This document shows, one piece after another, positions 7,831 through 17,282 of a stretch of 64,000 nucleotides of DNA. Origin of the DNA: Haladaptatus cibarius D43. Lineage in GTDB: Archaea > Halobacteriota > Halobacteria > Halobacteriales > Haladaptataceae. The stretch spans positions 984,082-1,048,081 of the forward strand of contig NZ_JDTH01000002.1 in assembly GCF_000710615.1 (NCBI RefSeq), given 5' to 3'. The notes below the pieces were generated by a model. It worked only from the letters and a program-made list of their open reading frames with translations. It had not been told where the DNA came from and ran no database searches. How positions within the stretch are numbered: the first letter of the stretch is position 1; each line of letters begins with the position of its first letter. A program made the translations under genes and the position numbers.

Positions 7831-8619
7831 TCAGAGTTCGGGGGATTCCATGATATCGGGAACGCCCGCCGCGGCAATCGTTTCGCCGACGACGTAGGAG
7901 GAGGCCGGACTGGCCAAAAACTGCACCACGTCGGCGATTTCCTCGCTCAATCCGACCCGGCGCTCTACGTCCTCGCGCGCCACATCGTCCGCGCTAATTC
8001 CCATCTGGGATTCCAATCCCTTTGTGGCGACGAATCCCGGCGCGACGCAGTTCACCCGGACGCCCGACCCGGCCCACTCGAACGCCAGCGAGCGCGTGAA
8101 GTTGATGACCCCGGCTTTCGCCGCCCCGTAGTGGCTCATGTACGGCGACCCCTGCTGGCCCGCGACGCTGGCGATGTTGATGACGGACGCACCAGCGTGT
8201 CCACCGTTTTCGTTCTCAGATTCTTCCTTCAGTGCCTCGCCCGCTGCTTGCGTGCAGTGATAGGTTCCGTTCAGGTTGATGTCCATCACCTTCGCCCACC
8301 CGTTCGGGCTGATGTCGTCGAAGCCTGCCATGAAACTCGCCCCGGCGTTGTTCACCAGCACGTCGAGTCCGCCGAACTCGGAAACGGTGGCGGAGACGAG
8401 TGCATCGACCGCACCGCGGTCGGTCACGTCGCATTCGACCGCGAGCGCGTTTTCTCCGATTTCCTCAGCTACCGGGTCAACGTTTGCCTGCTCACGCGAA
8501 CAGACCACGACGTTCGCGCCGTCGTCCGCGAACCGCTCCGCGACGATCCTGCCGATTCCGCTGGATGCGCCGGTGATGATGGCCGTCTTCCCGGCGACAG
8601 AAAACTGGTCGGTGGTCAA
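7831..8619 (-). CDS. Short-chain dehydrogenase/reductase
   Basis: A 262-residue classical SDR. TGASSGIG (Rossmann glycine motif) lies near residues 16-23, NNAG is near 90, and the catalytic Ser region is followed by YGAAK (Tyr/Lys). NAD(P)-dependent oxidation or reduction of an alcohol or ketone is expected, resembling FabG-like 3-oxoacyl reductases. The start is the TTG at 8619, preceded by a GGAGG-like sequence. The nearest upstream ATG is out of frame and stops early. The C-terminus (SSYVVGETI) is typical of the family. No operon partner. Confidence 0.85.
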   Translation of the reverse strand: MTTDQFSVAGKTAIITGASSGIGRIVAERFADDGANVVVCSREQANVDPVAEEIGENALAVECDVTDRGAVDALVSATVSEFGGLDVLVNNAGASFMAGFDDISPNGWAKVMDINLNGTYHCTQAAGEALKEESENENGGHAGASVINIASVAGQQGSPYMSHYGAAKAGVINFTRSLAFEWAGSGVRVNCVAPGFVATKGLESQMGISADDVAREDVERRVGLSEEIADVVQFLASPASSYVVGETIAAAGVPDIMESPEL

Positions 8620-8838
8620 CGCTTCCCGCCTCCCGCGCGAAATTCGAACATAGCTGTCAGTAGCCTAGCCAAAACGAAAGGTCTTGCCGTGCCGGAAATT
8701 CGATTAGGAAGACGAAATCGGGCGTAAAAGCGAAACCGACCACCGAATAGAAACCCATTCCAGTTACGAAATACTCGGATTGTGGCCAAAATGGGTTTCT
8801 GAGTAAACCTATACCAGTTGCGTCCGTGCCTCCTCCAA

Positions 8839-9921
8839 ATGGCCGAAGCCGCGTTCGGCGACGACCGGCAGTTCAAACTCACGGTCGGCGAGGTGACCGG
8901 CGCGGTGGGCGATTCGATAACCGTCCTGCCAGTCGTCGTGGCGGTGGCCGCGCTGACCGATTTAGACCTCGCAGTTCTCCTGCTCGGTTTCGCCGTCTTT
9001 CAGGTCGTCTGGGGCGTTCGCTACGGCCTGCCGATGTCGGTCGAACCGATGAAGGCGCTCGCCGCGCTGGCAATCGCGGGTGCGCTTTCGGGCGACGAAC
9101 TGCTGACCGCTGGCCTGCTCGCCGGTTTCGTCCTCCTCGTTCTCGGGAAAACGGGAAGTCTCGAACGACTCACAAATCACGTCGGCGAACCGGTCGTTCG
9201 GGGGATTCAGGTCGCGGTCGCGCTCCTCCTCGCCGAGACGGCAGTCGGCCTCGTGCTCTCGAATCCAACGCTCGCGGGACTCGCACTCGGCGTTGCAATC
9301 GTCATCGCTGGAGTCGGCTATCGAAAAACCAGCGCACTCGTGATACTCGCGCTCGGGTTCGCGTTCGCCGGGTTTCGCGCCGGATTGCCGACGGCCAGCA
9401 TTCCGGCGGTTTCGTTCGTTCTCCCTCGCGCGTCGGCGCTCGGGTCGGGCGTCCTCTCGGCGACCGCCGGGCAGTTGGCCATGACGGTCGGAAACGCGGC
9501 GGTTGCGACCTCACTGCTCCTGTCAGACCTGCTGGACGCCGAGGTGTCCCCGGACGAACTGGCGACCAGTATGGGCGTGATGAACCTCCTTGCGGTTCCC
9601 TTCGGCGCGATGCCGATGTGCCACGGAAGCGGCGGCGTCGCCGGAAAGTACACCTTCGGCGCACGAACCGCCACCGCGAACATCGTTCTCGGCCTGTTCT
9701 ACGCCCTTGCGGCCCTGTTTGCGGTGCATCTCGTCGCGGCGTTTCCGCTATCCGTCTTGGGCGTCGTCCTCCTCCTCGTCGCGTACGAACTCGGACGCGC
9801 GGGGCTTCGAACCGACGACCGTTCGCTGGCGGTCGGAATCGGGATTCTCGGCCTGCTCACGAACGTCGGAATCGCGTTCATCATCGGCGTTCTCGGCTGG
9901 CGGCTCCGGAGAAAAGTATAA
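8839..9921 (+). CDS. MOT1-like molybdate/sulfate transporter
   Basis: A 360-residue protein with about ten hydrophobic segments. Two signatures of the MOT1 branch of the SulP superfamily are visible: SVEPMKALAALAIAG (about residues 68-82) and PMCHGSGGVAGKYTFG (about 255-270). The STAS domain of bacterial sulfate permeases is absent. Known MOT1 proteins carry molybdate, and sulfate cannot be excluded. The ATG at 8839 is preferred over a TTG 21 nt upstream because MAEAAFGD gives a normal N-terminus. An FMN oxidase gene begins 26 bp downstream, possibly co-transcribed. Confidence 0.75.
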   Translation: MAEAAFGDDRQFKLTVGEVTGAVGDSITVLPVVVAVAALTDLDLAVLLLGFAVFQVVWGVRYGLPMSVEPMKALAALAIAGALSGDELLTAGLLAGFVLLVLGKTGSLERLTNHVGEPVVRGIQVAVALLLAETAVGLVLSNPTLAGLALGVAIVIAGVGYRKTSALVILALGFAFAGFRAGLPTASIPAVSFVLPRASALGSGVLSATAGQLAMTVGNAAVATSLLLSDLLDAEVSPDELATSMGVMNLLAVPFGAMPMCHGSGGVAGKYTFGARTATANIVLGLFYALAALFAVHLVAAFPLSVLGVVLLLVAYELGRAGLRTDDRSLAVGIGILGLLTNVGIAFIIGVLGWRLRRKV

Positions 9922-9946
9922 TCGTTGCGCTCCTGTCAACTATGCT

Positions 9947-11137
9947 ATGAGTGACCCCTCGGAACCCTACGGCCCGAATCGCCAGCGAGAAGTGTACGCT
10001 GGCGGGATGCTCGCAAATCAGACCCCTGACCTCCCGACATCGCCCGAAAAACTCGCGGAACTCGCCCGCGAATCGCTCTCGCCGGAAGCCCACGCCTACG
10101 TCGCGGGGTCGGCCGGTGCTGAGAGCACGAAAGGCGAAAATCGCCGGGCGTTCGACCGCTGGCGAATCGTCCCGCGAATGCTCCGGGACGTGGCAGAGCG
10201 CGATTTGTCGGTGGAACTGTTCGGACGAGAACTGCCAGTTCCCGTCCTGCTCGCGCCCATCGGCGTCCAGTCCATCATCCACGAGGAGGGTGAACTCGCC
10301 GCCGCACGGGCCGCGAAATCGATGGACGTTCCGCTCGTCTTGAGTTTGGCGTCGTCGGAGACGATGGAGGACGTGGCCGACGAACTCGGCGACACCCTCG
10401 CATGGTTCCAACTCTACTGGAGCGCCGACCGCGACGTAACCGTGAGTTTTCTCGAACGGGCCGAAGACGTCGGATTCGAGGCTATCGTCGTCACGCTCGA
10501 CACGCCGATTATGGGCTGGCGGGAGCGCGACGTGAAACACGCCTACCTCCCCTTCCTCGACCAAGAGGGCGTGGCGAACTACTTCAGCGACCCCGCCTTT
10601 CGAGAATCCCTCGATTCCCCGCCGGAGGACGACCCGAACGCCGCGGTCTGGCGGTTCACCGAAATCTTCGGCGACCCGAGTCTGACGTGGAACGACCTCG
10701 ATTTCCTCCGCGAGCACACCGACCTCCCAATCGTGCTGAAGGGCATCCTCCACCCGGAAGATGCCCGCGAGGCGGTCGAACGCGACGTGGATGGCCTCGT
10801 CGTTTCGAACCACGGTGGACGACAGGTTGACGGCGCGATTGGCGCACTGTCTGCCCTCCCCGGCGTCGTGGATGAAGTCGGCGACGAGGTTCCCGTGCTG
10901 TTCGACAGCGGCATCCGCCGAGGTGCGGATGCCTTCCGAGCAATCGCCTTGGGTGCGGATGCGGTTCTGCTCGGTCGTCCCTACGTCTATGGCCTCGCAA
11001 TCGACGGCGAGGACGGGGTTCGGGAAGTGTTACAGAACTTCCTCGCCGACCTCGATTTGACCCTCGCGCTGTCTGGTCACGATTCGTTCGAAACCGTAGA
11101 CCGGTCGGTGCTGGTCGAGTCCGATTCTCGTCCCTGA
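9947..11137 (+). CDS. FMN-dependent alpha-hydroxyacid oxidase (lactate 2-monooxygenase-like)
   Basis: A 396-residue TIM-barrel flavoprotein. The catalytic base is visible in SNHGGRQ (H289). The FMN-phosphate region FDSGIRRGADAFRAIALGADAVLLGRP follows, and APIGVQ lies near residue 105. The N-terminus (RQREVYAGGM) and GIRR rather than GVRR resemble lactate 2-monooxygenase and related mycobacterial or haloarchaeal proteins. It oxidises L-2-hydroxy acids to 2-oxo acids. The ATG at 9947 lies just after an out-of-frame ATG at 9942. It could form an operon with the MOT1-like transporter. Confidence 0.85.
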   Translation: MSDPSEPYGPNRQREVYAGGMLANQTPDLPTSPEKLAELARESLSPEAHAYVAGSAGAESTKGENRRAFDRWRIVPRMLRDVAERDLSVELFGRELPVPVLLAPIGVQSIIHEEGELAAARAAKSMDVPLVLSLASSETMEDVADELGDTLAWFQLYWSADRDVTVSFLERAEDVGFEAIVVTLDTPIMGWRERDVKHAYLPFLDQEGVANYFSDPAFRESLDSPPEDDPNAAVWRFTEIFGDPSLTWNDLDFLREHTDLPIVLKGILHPEDAREAVERDVDGLVVSNHGGRQVDGAIGALSALPGVVDEVGDEVPVLFDSGIRRGADAFRAIALGADAVLLGRPYVYGLAIDGEDGVREVLQNFLADLDLTLALSGHDSFETVDRSVLVESDSRP

Positions 11138-11190
11138 CCGCTGAATCGACCGCAACAACCGATTTGCATCTGGCGGACGTAGCGCCCGTG

Positions 11191-12150
11191 ATGGACGACC
11201 CCGAGAACAGAATCGAGACGCGAGAGGACGCATACGACATCGAATCGTGGGAGCCACGGACGACGACCGACCGACTCGCGCTTCGCCTCTATCGACTGCT
11301 CACGGGCGCGACTCGTGGACTAACGTTGTTTCTCGCGCTCACCTTCGTCCTCGCCGAACTCGTTCTGGTCGGCGCGACGGTCGCAGAGCGCCCACTGCTC
11401 GGTGTGTTTTCGTTTCTCTCGGTGATTCCGGCGCTCCTGCTCGCGTTCTACATTTGGCGGGCCGACCCGACCGAACGAGAGCCGCTTCCGACGCTCGTGG
11501 TCACGTTCCTTCTCGGCGTGGTGTTCGCCGCGTTCGCCGCGATAATCAACACCGTCGGCGCGTTCGCGTTGTCCGGACTCGGGGTCGGCGTCCTCGCCAT
11601 CGTTCCGTTTTTCTTCCTCGTCGTCGGGCCGGTCGAGGAAACAGTCAAATGGCTCGCAGTGCGGTTTCACGCCTACCGAACGCCGCATTTTCAGACCGCA
11701 GTCGATGGCGCGGTGTACGGCGCGATGGCCGGACTGGGCTTTGCGACTATCGAAAACCTGACCTACGTCGTCGGGTCGGTGGAAATGAACGGCGGAGTCG
11801 GAACCTCGGTTACGGTTTCCGGAGTCGCAGTGACGCGGGCAATCGTCGGGCCGAACCACGTTCTTTGGGCCGCGATTTCGGGGTACTACCTCGGATTAGC
11901 CAAAATCGTCCCCGCCAACCGCGGGCCGATAATCGTCAAGGGAATCGCCATTCCCGCGGTGCTCCACGGTTTCTACAACTCGACTGCCGGACTCGTCACC
12001 GAAACGATGGCGTCGGTTGCGGGCGGGAGTGCACTGCTCTGGTTGCTCGTTTACGTTCTCGTCTTTGCCGGACTCGTCGGTGGCTATCTGTTCCAAAAGA
12101 TTCGTCGGGCGCGGGAGTATTACGAAGGACAGATTCGATTAGGCTGGTAG
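11191..12150 (+). CDS. PrsW-family intramembrane metalloprotease
   Basis: A 319-residue protein with about eight transmembrane helices. Family motifs appear in order: PVEETVKW (E149-E150, metal/catalytic region), DGAVYGAMAGLGFATIEN, HVLWAAISGYYLG and LHGFYN. The Glu-Glu and two His segments match the PrsW and CPBP-superfamily active site. In Bacillus PrsW cleaves an anti-sigma factor, but archaea lack sigma factors, so the target here is unknown. The ATG at 11191 is favoured over upstream non-ATG starts. Confidence 0.85.
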   Translation: MDDPENRIETREDAYDIESWEPRTTTDRLALRLYRLLTGATRGLTLFLALTFVLAELVLVGATVAERPLLGVFSFLSVIPALLLAFYIWRADPTEREPLPTLVVTFLLGVVFAAFAAIINTVGAFALSGLGVGVLAIVPFFFLVVGPVEETVKWLAVRFHAYRTPHFQTAVDGAVYGAMAGLGFATIENLTYVVGSVEMNGGVGTSVTVSGVAVTRAIVGPNHVLWAAISGYYLGLAKIVPANRGPIIVKGIAIPAVLHGFYNSTAGLVTETMASVAGGSALLWLLVYVLVFAGLVGGYLFQKIRRAREYYEGQIRLGW

Positions 12151-12209
12151 ACTATAATTGTGTTCTTGCTGGCCGTACCTATCTTAGGGTTTCCCGTCGA
12201 TGAACCGGT

Positions 12210-13280
12210 ATGACAAAATTTACTGGCATAACGACAATCGGAAAACGGGTGTTCTCGGATCTTTCGGAAAAGAACGTGACACTCATGGCGGCGGGCATCG
12301 CCTACAACGCGTTTATTTCGCTCGCGCCGATACTGCTGTTGCTCCTCATCGTTGCGAACGTGGTCGGAGGCGGCCTCGAAGAGCGAATCATCGAGGTTGC
12401 CAGCGGGTCGCTTCCCGGCCCTATTTCCAACATCATTGAGCAGGTGTTTGAAGGAGAATCGGCCGCGGCGGGGGCGTCGTTCATCGGACTCGTTGTCCTC
12501 GTCTGGGGGTCGCTAAAGATATTCCGGAGCCTCGACACGGCCTTCTCCGAAATTTACGATTCCGAGGCAGAGAACTCTATCACCGATCAGATTCGAGATG
12601 GCATCGTCGTCCTCGCCGGACTCACGTTCGCCATCTTTGCCACAGTCGCCGTCAGCGCCGTGTTTAGCGTGTTTTCGGACACGGCTCCGTATCTCGGGCT
12701 GCTGACTCCGCTGATACTCATCGGAGGGCTGATTCTCGCATTTTTCCCGATGTATTACCTGTTCCCGGACGTGGAACTGGAGTGGAGACAAGTCCTCCCC
12801 GGAACCATCTTCGCGGCGGTCGGGTGGGCCGCACTCCAAGCGCTCTTTCAGGTGTATCTGACGTTCAAAGGCGGCGGCTCCGCCAGCCTATTCGGTGGCG
12901 TCATCGTCATCATAACGTGGCTTTACTTCTCGGGACTCGTTCTCCTGCTAGGTGCGGTTATCAACTCCATCGTCGGTGGATTCTCGGCGAGCGTTCCCGG
13001 AAACTCCGGCCGAACTGCGGCAGATCAGGCCATCGAACGCGAAACGTCCCTGTCCCGCGACGAACTCGCGGCGTACCTTCGCACCCTCCGCGAGGAACTC
13101 ACTGGCCGCTACGAGGGAATGCGCCCGACCGAGAGCGACCCTGCGGAGAGGCTCCCCAAACCGAGCGGTGATGTCGAATTGGTCGAGCACTCGTCTCCAT
13201 CAGATGGCGGGGACGAATGGTTCGTCACGCTCCGCTGGCAGTCCGCGCCGGAAGACGAACCCATCACGACCGAAAAATAG
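12210..13280 (+). CDS. YihY/BrkB-family membrane protein
   Basis: A 356-residue protein. The N-terminal EKNVTLMAAGIAYNAFISLAPILL is the characteristic YihY/BrkB start, followed by about six membrane helices, FFPMYYLFPDVELEWRQVLPG, and a hydrophilic C-tail of about 85 residues. The family is annotated as an inner-membrane protein of unknown activity; the older name ribonuclease BN is erroneous. It is a single-gene unit between the PrsW-like gene and a convergent acyl-CoA ligase gene. Confidence 0.85.
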   Translation: MTKFTGITTIGKRVFSDLSEKNVTLMAAGIAYNAFISLAPILLLLLIVANVVGGGLEERIIEVASGSLPGPISNIIEQVFEGESAAAGASFIGLVVLVWGSLKIFRSLDTAFSEIYDSEAENSITDQIRDGIVVLAGLTFAIFATVAVSAVFSVFSDTAPYLGLLTPLILIGGLILAFFPMYYLFPDVELEWRQVLPGTIFAAVGWAALQALFQVYLTFKGGGSASLFGGVIVIITWLYFSGLVLLLGAVINSIVGGFSASVPGNSGRTAADQAIERETSLSRDELAAYLRTLREELTGRYEGMRPTESDPAERLPKPSGDVELVEHSSPSDGGDEWFVTLRWQSAPEDEPITTEK

Positions 13281-13301
13281 AGTTTCGGCAACTTGCCCGG
13301 A

Positions 13302-14861
13302 TTATCCCTGTTCGACCAACTCGAACTTCTGTACCTTTCCGGTCGTCGTCCGCGGCAGTTCCTCCACGAACGCGACTTCCCGCGGATGTTTGTACGCCGC
13401 GATGTTGTTCAGACAGTACTCCTGAATTTCCTCCGCCGTGATGTCGGCATCCGGAACCGGGACGATGAACGCTTTCACCGTCTCGTTGCGGCGGTTGTCG
13501 GGAATCCCGACGACCGCTGCGTCGGCCACGGCTTCGTGTTCGAAGAGAAGTTCCTCGACCTCTCGCGGGTAGACGTTGTAGCCCGCGGTGTTTATCATGT
13601 GTTTCTTGCGGTCTACCACGTAGAAAAAGCCGTCTTCGTCCCAGTAGCCGATGTCTCCGGTGTGGAACCAGCGCTTTCCGTCAGTTTCGGTAAACGCCTC
13701 TTTCGTCGCCCCCGAGAGTCCGGCATAGCCGCGCATCACGTTCGGCCCGGAGACGACGATTTCGCCGATTACGTCGTCCAGTTCCGCGTCGTCCTCCGCC
13801 AGCGGGCCTTCTGGAACGGGAGACTGTTCTTCGAAATCCCCATCCACGACGCGCGCATCGACTCTCTCAATCGTGGTTCCGATGCTTCCGACTCGGCGTC
13901 CGTTGTCTGGCGTGTTGAAATGTGTCACCGGACTCGTCTCAGTCAGGCCGTAGCCCTCGTAGATTTTCGCGTCGTACAGTTCCTCGAAGCGTCGGAGCAC
14001 TTCGATTGGGATACCACCCCCGCCGACCCCGGCGAGTCGAACCGAGGACAAATCGAACTCCGCTGCGTTCGGTTGGTTGATAACGTCGTTGTACATCGCA
14101 GGCACGCCGTGCATTATCGTCAGCTCTTCCTCCTCGACCACGGAAAGCGCCTGCTGGGCGTCCCACGTCGGCAGGGGATAGAACGCCCCGCCGCGGAACA
14201 GGGTACCGTTCATACAGACCGTCATGCCGTAGATGTGGAACAACGGAAGCACGCCTAGCAAGGAGTCTTCCGTTCCGATTCCGCCGGGAACCAGTTCCGC
14301 GGAGGCCTCCGCGTTCGACGTGAGGTTTTCGTGCGTGAGTTCCACGCCTTTCGGGGTGCCGGTCGTCCCGCTGGTGTACGGTTGGACTGCGAGGTCGTCG
14401 TCCGCTCTGTCCGCGATTTCGCCGTCGCTCTCGGCGAGGAAGTCGCCGAAGAAAATATCGTCGCCGTCAGTCTCGCCGAGCGTGACGACGTGTTCGACAG
14501 CCGTTTCGTCTTGCACTTCCTCCACGAAGGGGACGAGGTCGGGAAGCGTCACGACGACTTCCGCGCCGCTGTCTGCGAGCAGGTGACTGATTTCGCGTGA
14601 CCTGTACTGTGGATTCATCGGAACCACGACGCCGCCTGCCATGAGCGTTCCGTGGAACGTGACGACGAACTGTGGAACGTTCGGGAGATAGATTGCTACT
14701 CGGTCGTCCTCGCCGATACCTCGCTCCGCGAGTCCGCCAGCAAACCCACTGATTTGTGCCCACAGCTCTTCGTAGGTCAGCGTCTGGTCGTCGGTGACGA
14801 TGGCCGGTTCGTCCGGGTGGTCGGAAACCGTGTTCGCAACGGACGCGGCAAGATTTACCAT
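13302..14861 (-). CDS. Long-chain acyl-CoA ligase (AMP-forming)
   Basis: A 519-residue ANL-superfamily enzyme. The phosphate-binding loop YTSGTTGTPKGVELTH lies near residues 170-185. YEGYGLTETSP, the adenine/Mg site, is near 310. GWxHTGD is present as RWFHTGDIGYWDEDGF, and the C-terminal lysine motif appears as PRTTTGKVQKFEL. It activates a carboxylic acid, probably a fatty acid, to acyl-AMP and then acyl-CoA. The start is the ATG at 14861 (MVNLAASV). The longer upstream frame is GC-poor non-coding sequence facing the photolyase promoter. Confidence 0.88.
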   Translation of the reverse strand: MVNLAASVANTVSDHPDEPAIVTDDQTLTYEELWAQISGFAGGLAERGIGEDDRVAIYLPNVPQFVVTFHGTLMAGGVVVPMNPQYRSREISHLLADSGAEVVVTLPDLVPFVEEVQDETAVEHVVTLGETDGDDIFFGDFLAESDGEIADRADDDLAVQPYTSGTTGTPKGVELTHENLTSNAEASAELVPGGIGTEDSLLGVLPLFHIYGMTVCMNGTLFRGGAFYPLPTWDAQQALSVVEEEELTIMHGVPAMYNDVINQPNAAEFDLSSVRLAGVGGGGIPIEVLRRFEELYDAKIYEGYGLTETSPVTHFNTPDNGRRVGSIGTTIERVDARVVDGDFEEQSPVPEGPLAEDDAELDDVIGEIVVSGPNVMRGYAGLSGATKEAFTETDGKRWFHTGDIGYWDEDGFFYVVDRKKHMINTAGYNVYPREVEELLFEHEAVADAAVVGIPDNRRNETVKAFIVPVPDADITAEEIQEYCLNNIAAYKHPREVAFVEELPRTTTGKVQKFELVEQG

Positions 14862-15022
14862 GGTGGTTTGTAACGCGGGCGGGTGGCATAAAACATCACT
14901 GAAAATCGTGCGCGGGAACCGATGTTCGGAAACGGTGTCTGACCATCCTGCGGAACTGCCGTCCGGGGCGAACCACACAAAGTGGGTTCGCCCCTTAAGA
15001 GGGTGCTCGTTGTTCACCCGCC

Positions 15023-16426
15023 ATGAACCTTCACTGGCATCGCCGCGACCTTCGGGTTGAAGACAACCGGGCGCTTTCCTCCGGTGACCCCGTCGTTCCT
15101 GTGTTCGTGTTCGACCGCGAGGTGCTCGCGCACGCCGCCCCACCGCGCGTCTCGTTCATGCTTTCCGCGCTCGAATCGCTCCGCGAATCGTACCGCGAGC
15201 GAGGCGGGGATTTGCTGGTCGTCCACGGCGACCCACGCGAGGAGATTCCGCGAATCGCGGACTCGCTCGACGTGGAGCAGGTCGTCTGGAACCGCGACTA
15301 CTCCGGATTGGCAAAGCGCCGCGACAGCGAGGTGCGGGATGCGCTTTCCGACGAGGAAATCGTCCAGCAGAGTTTCCATGATTCCCTGCTCCACACCCCC
15401 GGAAGCATCACGACGAATCAGGGCGACTACTACTCGGTTTTCACCTACTTCTGGAAGAAGTGGCGCGACCGAGGAAAGGACGATTCGTTCGACGCGCCGG
15501 GGGAAGTCGTGGACGGTGCCGATTTAGAGGGAAGCGAGGTCGAAAAGCGAGACCTACCGACGCTCGCCGACCTCGGCTTCGATGAACCGGAAGCCGAAGT
15601 TCCAGCAGGGAGTACCGAAACCGCCCGGGAACTGCTTTCCGCGTTCTGTGAAAACGAGGTGTATTCCTACGACGATGAGCGTGATTACCCCGCGCGAGAA
15701 TGCACTTCCCGCCTCTCTCCGCATCTCAAGTTCGGCACCATCGGAATCCGGGACGTGTGGGAAACGACCGAGCAGGCGAAAAACGACGCCGGGAGTGCCG
15801 AGGATGCGGATTCCGTCGATGGCTTTCAACGCCAACTCGCGTGGCGCGATTTCTACGCACACGTCCTCGACAATCGCCCGGATGTGGTCGTGGAGAACTA
15901 CAAGGACTACCAGTACGACATCGCGTGGCACGACGACCCCGAGGGCGTACAGGCGTGGAAAGACGGAAAAACGGGCTACCCCATCGTGGACGCCGGAATG
16001 CGCCAACTGCGCGAGGAGGCGTGGGTTCACAACCGCGTTCGGATGATAGTTGCGGCCTTTCTGACGAAAGACCTGCTTGTGGACTGGCGCGAGGGCTACG
16101 ACTGGTATCGCCAGAAACTCGTTGACCACGACACCGCGAACGACAACGGCGGGTGGCAGTGGGCCGCCTCGACCGGCACGGACGCCCAACCGTACTTCCG
16201 CATCTTCAACCCGATGACGCAGGGCGAGCGATTCGATTCGGACGCAGAATACATCAAACGGTTCGTCCCGGAACTGGAAGGCGTACCGCCGAAGAAGATT
16301 CACAAGTGGAACGAACTGGACGAAGAAGAGCGCGAGAATCTCGCTCCGGACTATCCCGGCCCAATCGTTGACCACTCCGAACGGCGCGAAGATGCGATTG
16401 CGATGTTCGAAAACGCGAAAGGATAG
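15023..16426 (+). CDS. phr: Deoxyribodipyrimidine photolyase
   Basis: A 467-residue class I CPD photolyase. The N-terminal Rossmann domain (MNLHWHRRDLRVEDNRAL) binds the antenna cofactor. The C-terminal FAD domain shows TGYPIVDAGMRQL, W-HNRVRM, FLTKDLLVDWREG and the NGGWQWAASTGTDAQPYFRIFNP block, which includes the tryptophan electron-transfer region. It repairs cyclobutane dimers using blue light, important for sun-exposed haloarchaea. The length and complete motifs suggest it is intact. A DUF2270 gene follows 46 bp downstream on the same strand. Confidence 0.92.
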   Translation: MNLHWHRRDLRVEDNRALSSGDPVVPVFVFDREVLAHAAPPRVSFMLSALESLRESYRERGGDLLVVHGDPREEIPRIADSLDVEQVVWNRDYSGLAKRRDSEVRDALSDEEIVQQSFHDSLLHTPGSITTNQGDYYSVFTYFWKKWRDRGKDDSFDAPGEVVDGADLEGSEVEKRDLPTLADLGFDEPEAEVPAGSTETARELLSAFCENEVYSYDDERDYPARECTSRLSPHLKFGTIGIRDVWETTEQAKNDAGSAEDADSVDGFQRQLAWRDFYAHVLDNRPDVVVENYKDYQYDIAWHDDPEGVQAWKDGKTGYPIVDAGMRQLREEAWVHNRVRMIVAAFLTKDLLVDWREGYDWYRQKLVDHDTANDNGGWQWAASTGTDAQPYFRIFNPMTQGERFDSDAEYIKRFVPELEGVPPKKIHKWNELDEEERENLAPDYPGPIVDHSERREDAIAMFENAKG

Positions 16427-16472
16427 TTAGAGCGCCATCACCGCAAAGTACGACAACGGTGTCGGTTCCGGT

Positions 16473-17160
16473 ATGACCGACGGGGAAACCCGGGATTACG
16501 ACCCCGGCGCTCGGGAAAACAGGGGAATCGGACGGGAGTTGGCGGAGGGAAACACCGAACTGAGGAGTGCGCTCGCACACTTTTATCGCGGCGAAATGGA
16601 TAGGACGAACACGTGGCGACAACGACTCAACCAGACGACGTACTGGGCGATAACGCTCATGGCGGCCATCCTGACGTGGGCGTTTTCGAGTCGGGAGAAT
16701 CCACACTACTTGCTCCTCATCGAGATGCTCGTCGTGACTGCATTCCTCGGGATGGAAGCGCGGCGATACCGTGGTTACGACATTTGGCGCTCCCGAATTC
16801 GCACGCTACAGGAAAACGTGTTCTCTCCCGCACTGAACCCGGCGACGGACGTGGAGACGATCGATTGGCGCGACGATCTAAGTGAGGACGTTCGCCGACC
16901 GACGCCGAAGATTTCCATCGTGGCGGCGCTCGCCCACCGTCTCCACCGGGTGTACCTTCCACTCCTGTCCCTGATTCTCGTCGCGTGGGTCGTCCGCGTC
17001 ACGACGTTCGAAGTGACCGAAACGCAGGAGTCGGGACAATCCACGGCACCGCCGTCGTATCAGCCGTCACTCTCTTCTACATTGGACTGCTGGTCATCAC
17101 GTTCTGGCCGGGGGCGCACCACGTGAAGGGCGAAATCTACGACGACTACCGGACGATTTC
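16473..17160 (+). pseudogene. DUF2270 membrane protein, apparently frameshifted
   Basis: The frame from ATG 16473 follows the DUF2270 pattern: AHFYRGEMDR, a first helix pair (TTYWAITLMAAILTWAFSSRENPH), ARRYRGYDIWRSRIR, and ALAHRLHRVYLPLL. After about residue 186 it ends in Ser/Arg-rich nonsense at TGA 17124-17126. The expected last helix, GTAVVSAVTLFYIGLLVITFWPG, sits in the frame shifted by one, beginning around 17030. One missing G near GAGTCGGG would restore one continuous protein. The 3' end is approximate because the restored frame stays open to 17458, over a convergent gene. It may be a true lesion or a sequencing error. Confidence 0.7.
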
Positions 17161-17282
17161 GGTGGAGTTTGTGCAAGCAGCCGGCGGCTGGATGCGAAGG
17201 AGCGAACCGGTCGAAAACTTCGGCAGGTGTAGCTTTCGAAATCGAGCAGAAGTCGGTGTCTTTCGGGTGCTCGTCTCCCGTC

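Noticed and set aside
9881-10813. Long open frame antisense to the FMN oxidase
   Set aside because: The sense frame carries the full family motifs, and the antisense has none.
17127-17282. Extra gene in the tail after the DUF2270 lesion
   Set aside because: All frames are open for short stretches, but none has a start, a motif or consistent codon use.
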